A DNA stretch of 10,511 nucleotides from CAYFVR01 sp046541515 (GTDB taxonomy: Bacteria; Desulfobacterota; Desulfobacteria; Desulfobacterales; Desulfococcaceae), in contig JBKHDD010000174.1 of assembly GCA_046541515.1 (NCBI GenBank), positions 1 to 10,511 on the forward strand. The letters run 5' to 3'. The notes below the pieces were generated by a model. It was not told the origin of the DNA. It saw nothing but the letters and a program-made list of their open reading frames with translations, and did no database searches. The translations under genes were made by a program, and so were the position numbers. Position 1 is the stretch's first letter. Every line of letters starts with the position of its first letter. Below, piece after piece: positions 6,515-10,511 of this stretch.

Positions 6515-8533
6515 ATGAAAATATCCACCCGAATCGTCGCGCTCCTGATCGGCGGCTTCCTGCTGCTGGGAATCATTGTCCTTTCCTACAACGCCGCATC
6601 CTTCCGCCGGCAAGGCGCCGCCGAGCTTTCCCGGTCCATGGAAATGTCGCTTTCCCAGCGAAAGCGAATGCTCCAGACCCTGGTTTCCAACGTCTACACC
6701 ATGGTGGAATCCAATCACGCGGTGGCCCGAGACCCCGACAAGCTGGCCGAACTCTACAAAAAGGAGCTTTCGGCGGCGGTGGGCGTCACCTTTTCGGTGC
6801 TGGAATATGTGGACGGCCTGAAGATTCCGGATCAGCTCAAGCGGCACATGGCGCTGCGCCAGATCGGCGCGTTGCGCTTCGACGCGGGCGAGTATTTCTG
6901 GATCATCGACCAAACGCCCGCCATGGTGATGCACCCTCGGCGGTCGGAGTTGGACGGCCAGGATCTTTCCGATTTTCAAGACGCCGGGGGAAAGCGGCCG
7001 TTCGTGGAAATGGTGGAAGCGGCCCGGAATCCGGAGGGGGGATTCGTTCACTATCTCTGGCCGCCCGCCGAATCGGAAGCCCCCCGGCCCAAGCTCTCCT
7101 TCGTCCGCCTGTTCGAACCCTGGGGCTGGGTCGTGGGCGCCGGCGTATTCCTGGACGTGGCCGAACGGGATATCCAGGAACAGGTGCTCCGGACCATCGG
7201 CGCCTTTCGGTTCGGCCCGGACAATCTGGACTATTTTTACGTGTTTGGCGCCGAATCGGGGAAAATGCTGCAATACCCCCGGGAGGAATGGATCGGCGAA
7301 GCCATCGACGCCGAGACGTTCCGGGACCCCGAAGGCGGCCTGCCGCTGGAGCGCCAGCGGGAACTGGCGCAAGCGGAAGGCGAGGGCTTCGTCCGCCATC
7401 CCTGGCCCCGGCCGGGAACCAACGAGACCACGCCGAAATTGACCTACGTTCGCCATTTCCCGCCCTGGGACTGGGTGATCGCCACCGGCGCCCATCTGGA
7501 CGATTTGGAAGCGGCCGCCCAGGTCCGGGAGGCCGAAATTGCCGGGGGCGTCCGGCGTCGGATGCTTCGGCTGACCGGGATATTGGCCGGGGTGGGAGCG
7601 GCGGTCTGCGTTCTGCTGTGGCTGGTGGTGGGCCGGAAAATCGTGCGGCCGATCCGGGGCGTCATCGACGCGCTGGGGGACAACTCCGCGCGGCTTTCCC
7701 GGTCGGCGGAAGCGGCCCGGGAAAGCGGCCGGTCCCTGACCGACAGCAACGCCCGCCAGTCCGGCGTGCTGCTGGAGGCGGCCGATTCGCTGGACCGGGT
7801 GGGCGCGGCCCTTCGCCAAAACCGGGAGACCGTGGGCTTCGTGGACGGCCGGATGGAAACGGCCGGGGAGATTGTGGACCGGGCCGAGGCGTCGATGACC
7901 GGAATGGGCCGCTCCATGGAGGAGATGACCGAATCCAGCCGACGGATTCGGACCATCATCGACGCCATCGACGACATCGCCTTTCAGACCAACCTGCTGG
8001 CCTTGAACGCGGCGGTGGAGGCGGCCCGCGCGGGCCAGGCGGGGGCGGGCTTTTCCGTGGTGGCCCAGGAGGTGCGGAACCTTGCGGGCCGGGCGGCCGA
8101 GGCCTCCCGGGACACCCGCGCCCTGATCGAAAAGGCGGCGGCTTCGGTGGAACGGGGGCGGGAATGCACCGACGCCGCCCGGGAGGCCTACCGCCGGAAC
8201 GTGGAAATCACCGGGGAAACCCGGGAGCGGATGCGGGCGCTTTCCGAGGCGTCGGACGCGCTGTTGCGGGACGTGGAGGAGCTGGGGACGGTCGTGCGGG
8301 AGGTGAAGCGGGCGGTGGAGGAAAACCAGACGGGCGCCGAGCGAAACATGGCCCGTTCCGACGAACTCAACGATCTGGCGGAAGAACTGGGGGGCATCGT
8401 GGACCGGCTGGAATCCGTCATCGGCCTGGGCGCCCGTGCCCGCCGAGCCGAATCCGGGTCCGATTTCCATGCGGGTTCCGGTTCGGGCGCCGCGCCGCGC
8501 CGGCTTGCGCCGCCTTCGGACGACAAATTTTGA
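6515..8533 (+). CDS. Methyl-accepting chemotaxis protein with tandem Cache domains and no clear HAMP
   Basis: An inner-membrane chemoreceptor of 672 residues. TM1 lies at about 7-25 (IVALLIGGFLLLGIIVLSY). A periplasmic region of about 325 residues holds two sCache_2-type modules: the first has EYFWIID (126-132), PAMVMHP, VHYLWPP and WGWVVGAGVFLDV (to about 217); the second has DYFYVF (about 239), HPWPRPG and WDWVIATGAHLDD (to about 332). TM2 lies at about 352-374. The cytoplasmic part is a long helical hairpin with the conserved tip at about 483-528 (AFQTNLLALNAAVEAARAG, VVAQEVRNLAGRAAE), which binds CheA/CheW. After TM2 only VRPIRGVIDALGDNSA is HAMP-like, and the rest of HAMP is missing. The usual methylation motifs are hard to find. 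The C-terminus is low-complexity and ends without a CheR-docking pentapeptide. sCache_2 domains commonly bind small carboxylates; that ligand is inferred from the family. ATG 6515 follows GGAG by eight bases. Confidence 0.95.
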   Translation: MKISTRIVALLIGGFLLLGIIVLSYNAASFRRQGAAELSRSMEMSLSQRKRMLQTLVSNVYTMVESNHAVARDPDKLAELYKKELSAAVGVTFSVLEYVDGLKIPDQLKRHMALRQIGALRFDAGEYFWIIDQTPAMVMHPRRSELDGQDLSDFQDAGGKRPFVEMVEAARNPEGGFVHYLWPPAESEAPRPKLSFVRLFEPWGWVVGAGVFLDVAERDIQEQVLRTIGAFRFGPDNLDYFYVFGAESGKMLQYPREEWIGEAIDAETFRDPEGGLPLERQRELAQAEGEGFVRHPWPRPGTNETTPKLTYVRHFPPWDWVIATGAHLDDLEAAAQVREAEIAGGVRRRMLRLTGILAGVGAAVCVLLWLVVGRKIVRPIRGVIDALGDNSARLSRSAEAARESGRSLTDSNARQSGVLLEAADSLDRVGAALRQNRETVGFVDGRMETAGEIVDRAEASMTGMGRSMEEMTESSRRIRTIIDAIDDIAFQTNLLALNAAVEAARAGQAGAGFSVVAQEVRNLAGRAAEASRDTRALIEKAAASVERGRECTDAAREAYRRNVEITGETRERMRALSEASDALLRDVEELGTVVREVKRAVEENQTGAERNMARSDELNDLAEELGGIVDRLESVIGLGARARRAESGSDFHAGSGSGAAPRRLAPPSDDKF

Positions 8534-8715
8534 CGGTGACGTTGGCGGTGGACCGCGCCGCGGCTGGGGTCCGGTTTTCCATGAATGGGGGACGGGGCTC
8601 CGGAAACGCCGCCCACCTTCCGGCGATCCGGTTTCCCCGTCGCCGAATTCGGCCGTTGACGCCGGTTGTGGGGGTGGAATATCCGTTCCGGCGACGATGG
8701 CGGCCGTTTTGAACC

Positions 8716-8748
8716 AAAAAACCTCCACCCCCCGGCGGGGGATGGAGG
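8716..8748 (-). terminator. Intrinsic terminator of the rubrerythrin gene
   Basis: On the minus strand, TGGAGG and CCTCCA (8743-8748 with 8722-8727) extend through an inner GGGGG/CCCCC stem with a one-base bulge, followed directly by six T (A-run 8716-8721 on the plus strand). It lies 55 bases past the rubrerythrin stop. The plus-strand side has no T-run, so it acts in the minus direction. The gap 8534-8715 after the chemoreceptor shows only a 12-bp palindrome at 8642-8653 and no gene. Confidence 0.88.
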
Positions 8749-8803
8749 CCGAATGCCAACGGGAATGCCCTTGGGTCAAACGTCCAGGGGCGCCCGGCGA
8801 TTC

Positions 8804-9379
8804 CTACCAGTTTTCTCCCAGCAGTTCGAAGTGGGCCTGGGGATGGGCGCAGGCCACGCACATCTGGGGCGCGACGTTGCCCTCGTGCAGGTAGCCGCAG
8901 TTGCGGCAACGCCAGACCACCACGTCGTCCCGCTTGAACACCCGGTCGGCCTTCAGGTTGCCGGCCAGCTCCACGTACCGTTTTTCGTGCTGCTTTTCCG
9001 CCACGCAAATGGCGTCGAACACCATGCCCACGGCCTCGAAGCCTTCGTCCCGAGCCACCTTGGCGAATCCCGGATACATCTCGGTGTGCTCGTACCGCTC
9101 GCCCTCGGCGGCCGCCATCAGATTGTCATAGGTGGCGCCGATCAACCCGGCGGGGAATGCGCAGGCGATCTCGGTCTCTCCGCCCTCCAGGAATTTGAAA
9201 TACCGTTTGGCGTGTTCCTTCTCCTGATTGGCGGTCTCTTCGAAGATGTCCGCGATCTGAACGTAGCCTTCCTTGCGGGCCTGTTTGCCAAAATAGGTGT
9301 AACGGTTCCGGGCCTGGGATTCGCCGGCGAAGGCGGTCAGCAGGTTCTTCTCGGTCTGGGAGCCTTTGATGCTTTTCAA
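8804..9379 (-). CDS. rbr: Rubrerythrin (NADH-linked peroxidase), TTG start
   Basis: A cytoplasmic diiron/rubredoxin protein that reduces hydrogen peroxide to water in anaerobes, taking electrons from a rubredoxin or NADH oxidoreductase. With a TTG start at 9379 the protein has 191 residues, the classic length, and starts MKSIKGSQTEKNLLTAFAGE. The diiron ligands then fall at E20, E53, H56, E94, E97, E128 and H131, almost exactly the numbering of Desulfovibrio vulgaris rubrerythrin. The C-terminal rubredoxin-like Fe(Cys)4 site is C158-C161 and C174-C177 (CRNCGY, CVACAH). GGAG at 9388-9391 stands eight bases before the TTG. An in-frame ATG at 9460 would add 27 residues with no ribosome-binding site or family match. 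The gene is monocistronic, with its own terminator downstream and a PerR-like regulator upstream on the same strand. All key residues are present, so it should be active. Confidence 0.97.
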   Translation of the reverse strand: MKSIKGSQTEKNLLTAFAGESQARNRYTYFGKQARKEGYVQIADIFEETANQEKEHAKRYFKFLEGGETEIACAFPAGLIGATYDNLMAAAEGERYEHTEMYPGFAKVARDEGFEAVGMVFDAICVAEKQHEKRYVELAGNLKADRVFKRDDVVVWRCRNCGYLHEGNVAPQMCVACAHPQAHFELLGENW

Positions 9380-9475
9380 AACTTTTTCTCCTTTTTGCAC
9401 GATTTCCAGGGTTGGAATTTCGGACCACGGCGCGGGGCCGAGACCGAAGAAATATCGCATGGCAACATAACCAAG

Positions 9476-9491
9476 CGAAACGGGTGTTTCG
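9476..9491 (-). repeat. Small perfect hairpin in the rubrerythrin leader
   Basis: CGAAAC (9476-9481) and GTTTCG (9486-9491) form a perfect 6-bp stem with a four-base loop. It lies three bases from the larger stem-loop at 9495-9537, inside the predicted untranslated leader of rubrerythrin. Confidence 0.6.
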
Positions 9492-9494
9492 TGA

Positions 9495-9537
9495 GAATTC
9501 GACGAGGCCGCGAACCCTTTGCGGCTTCGTCGAATTC
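9495..9537 (-). repeat. 17-bp inverted repeat (stem-loop) in the rubrerythrin leader
   Basis: Arms at 9495-9511 and 9521-9537 are complementary at 16 of 17 positions, with a nine-base loop; each outer end carries GAATTC. No T-run follows on the minus strand, so it is not a standard terminator. It lies between the predicted promoter (9639-9667) and the TTG start at 9379, and would fold in the mRNA leader. It might be a regulatory or stabilising element, or a dispersed palindromic repeat; the sequence alone does not decide. Confidence 0.75.
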
Positions 9538-9638
9538 ACCGATCGGGTTTGAAACTGGAAGTATTGCGATTTTCCGTTTTGGCCGGGGCGGGAATCGGGT
9601 CCGGGAAGGCGTTGTTCCGGAGCCGGGCGATTTGACGT

Positions 9639-9667
9639 ATCATATCAAAAATCGAGATTCTTGACAA
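9639..9667 (-). promoter_or_regulatory. Sigma70-type promoter for rubrerythrin
   Basis: On the minus strand, TTGTCA (9662-9667) and TATGAT (9639-9644) stand exactly 17 bases apart, each matching five of six consensus bases. The start site would be near 9632, giving a leader of about 250 bases before the TTG at 9379. Confidence 0.65.
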
Positions 9668-9781
9668 GTCTTGATCGCGTTGCAACATTCCCGGGTGAGG
9701 GATTTTCGCCACGTCCCGAACCCCGTTGGGTTCCCTTCGGATAGGTATCCGGATGAATTCTTTTTGGATTTTTCATATTTA

Positions 9782-9798
9782 TGAATAATCTCTATCCA
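9782..9798 (-). promoter_or_regulatory. Degenerate PerR/Fur-type box upstream of rubrerythrin
   Basis: TGAATAATCTCTATCCA matches 14 of 17 positions of the perfect palindrome at 10399-10415. It sits just past the perR terminator in the rubrerythrin upstream region, but over 110 bases upstream of the best promoter there. A poorer promoter-like pair (TTGGAT overlapping the box, TATGAA 16 bases on) could place it at a second start. Function is uncertain. Confidence 0.4.
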
Positions 9799-9808
9799 AA
9801 CGTCGCCC

Positions 9809-9831
9809 AAAAAAAGCCGCCGTTCCGGCGG
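9809..9831 (-). terminator. Intrinsic terminator of the perR-like gene
   Basis: On the minus strand, CCGCCG-GAA-CGGCGG (9817-9831) is a perfect 6-bp GC stem with a three-base loop, followed after one C by seven T (9809-9815). It lies 83 bases past the regulator's stop. It separates the regulator from rubrerythrin, so the two are transcribed independently. Confidence 0.9.
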
Positions 9832-9914
9832 AATCCTGGAAACCTCGCGCTCGGCCGCCACCCCTTCCCCAACTCTTTCAAACGATCGGCGACCCCGGGC
9901 GGTCGAACGGGGGG

Positions 9915-10352
9915 TCACCCGGGCGCGTTTTCGTCCCCGTGCCCCTGGCATCGGGCGCACAAGCCGAAAAAATCGAGGCGGTGCTTCGTGATTTGAAACC
10001 CGGTTTCGGCGGCCACCCGTTCGGTGAGTCCGTCCAGAAAATCCATGTCCGGGTCCTGGATTTGGCCGCACCGGGTGCAGATCAGGTGGGGATGCGGCCG
10101 CGGATTCAGGCCGTCGTACCGATTGCTCCCGTCGCTGAAGCCGATTTCCAGCACTTCCCCCAGCTCTTTCAGCACCACCAGCGTTTTGTATACGGTGGCC
10201 AAGCTGGTGGTGGGGAAGTCCACTTTGACACGGCCGTGGATTTTTTCTACAGTCGGATGCTCGTCGTTTTCGGCCAAAATGCGTACAACGGCCAGCCGCT
10301 GGGGCGTCAGGCGATACTCCCGCGCCTTCAGCTTGTCGACCATCTCCGTCAT
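9915..10352 (-). CDS. perR: Fur-family peroxide-responsive repressor, PerR-like
   Basis: A dimeric metal-dependent DNA-binding repressor. From ATG 10352 it has 145 residues, the usual length. Seen: the winged-helix N-terminal domain with YRLTPQRLAVVRIL (13-26) and the recognition-helix region SLATVYKTLVVL (50-61). The structural zinc site is C92/C95 (CTRCG) and C132/C135 (CARC). The regulatory metal site by alignment to Bacillus PerR is H32, D80, H87, H89 and D100. Asp at the last position, where Fur proteins usually have Glu, favours PerR, as does the rubrerythrin neighbour. The start is uncertain: the frame stays open to 10445, and an ATG at 10409 lies inside the palindromic operator at the predicted transcription start, which would make the mRNA leaderless; ATG 10352 and 10343 both lack a good ribosome-binding site. 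Probable targets are itself and rubrerythrin. A Fur or Zur role cannot be excluded. Confidence 0.9.
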   Translation of the reverse strand: MTEMVDKLKAREYRLTPQRLAVVRILAENDEHPTVEKIHGRVKVDFPTTSLATVYKTLVVLKELGEVLEIGFSDGSNRYDGLNPRPHPHLICTRCGQIQDPDMDFLDGLTERVAAETGFQITKHRLDFFGLCARCQGHGDENAPG

Positions 10353-10398
10353 CCGGCGGGCCGCTCGAGCGCGGCGTTCATCCGAAACGTTTTTGTTT

Positions 10399-10415
10399 TG
10401 GATAATCATTATCCA
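10399..10415 (-). promoter_or_regulatory. Perfect Fur/PerR-type operator at the perR-like gene
   Basis: TGGATAATCATTATCCA is a perfect palindrome around base 10407 and contains the 7-1-7 core GATAATNATTATC of Fur-family boxes. It lies just downstream of the predicted -10 and covers the expected start of transcription, as expected for autorepression. Confidence 0.82.
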
Positions 10416-10416
10416 G

Positions 10417-10445
10417 AGGGTAGCGGATCGCGGGGCCGCCGTCAA
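10417..10445 (-). promoter_or_regulatory. Promoter of the perR-like gene
   Basis: On the minus strand, TTGACG (10440-10445) and TACCCT (10417-10422) are 17 bases apart. The -35 matches five of six bases; the -10 is poor. The start would fall near 10410, within the operator. Bases 10446-10511 show no feature I can support. Confidence 0.5.
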
Positions 10446-10511
10446 GGAAAATGTTGGTCAACCGCGAGAACGCTCCGGCGCCCTCCGAATCTTTTCCTGG
10501 AATGGAATGGT

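Noticed and set aside
6433..8779. Very long open frames overlapping the chemoreceptor gene on both strands (over 750 codons each)
   Set aside because: They lie wholly over a clear chemoreceptor gene, have low-complexity Gly/Arg/Pro-rich translations and no domain motifs; GC-rich codon bias removes stop codons in other frames.
8666..9664. Plus-strand open frame of 332 codons opposite rubrerythrin
   Set aside because: Opposite a gene with every catalytic residue in place; no motifs of its own.
9781..9996. Small plus-strand frame of 71 codons in the perR-rbr gap
   Set aside because: It runs through the perR terminator and into the antisense of the perR 3' end, has no ribosome-binding site and reads as basic low complexity.
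1..10511. tRNA or rRNA genes, CRISPR arrays, insertion sequences, attachment sites
   Set aside because: Looked for on both strands; no cloverleaf, regular spaced repeats, transposase or integrase motifs were seen.

Overview
The window is GC-rich, gene-dense bacterial chromosome. It combines a rubrerythrin with a PerR-type repressor (oxidative-stress defence of anaerobes), soluble PAS histidine kinases and a tandem-Cache chemoreceptor. This suggests an anaerobic or microaerophilic, motile Gram-negative bacterium, and the style of the proteins fits Desulfobacterota (the former Deltaproteobacteria). That assignment is inferred from gene content and protein style only; there is no rRNA or other marker here.

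Layout, left to right. (1) 1-387 (+): the 3' end of an Sfp-type 4'-phosphopantetheinyl transferase. (2) 523-2266 (+): a two-gene module of an ABC/SMC-like AAA ATPase and a TOPRIM-like (DUF4276-like) partner. This is the architecture of ATPase-plus-TOPRIM anti-phage systems such as PARIS and split OLD/Gabija-type modules. The partner gene is broken by an apparent one-base frameshift near 1720. (3) 2516-6414 (+): two cytoplasmic histidine kinases overlapping by ATGA. The first is REC-PAS-HisKA-HATPase; the second is PAS-PAS-PAS-HisKA-HATPase with a helical tail. (4) 6515-8533 (+): a membrane chemoreceptor with two Cache domains and no recognisable HAMP domain. (5) 8716-10445 (-): rubrerythrin and a PerR-like repressor, both on the minus strand, each with its own terminator and separated by about 535 bases of regulatory DNA.

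How the parts fit. The receiver domain of the first kinase and the missing receiver of the second suggest one phosphorelay, possibly feeding behaviour together with the chemoreceptor 100 bases downstream. The PerR-like protein has a perfect 17-bp palindromic operator over its own promoter, and a degenerate copy lies upstream of rubrerythrin, so the two genes probably form a peroxide-response regulon. The rubrerythrin mRNA is predicted to carry a long leader with a strong 17-bp stem-loop.

I see no tRNA, rRNA, CRISPR array, insertion sequence or phage gene. Points most worth following up: the ATPase/TOPRIM pair and its frameshift, the structured rubrerythrin leader, and the unusual chemoreceptor.
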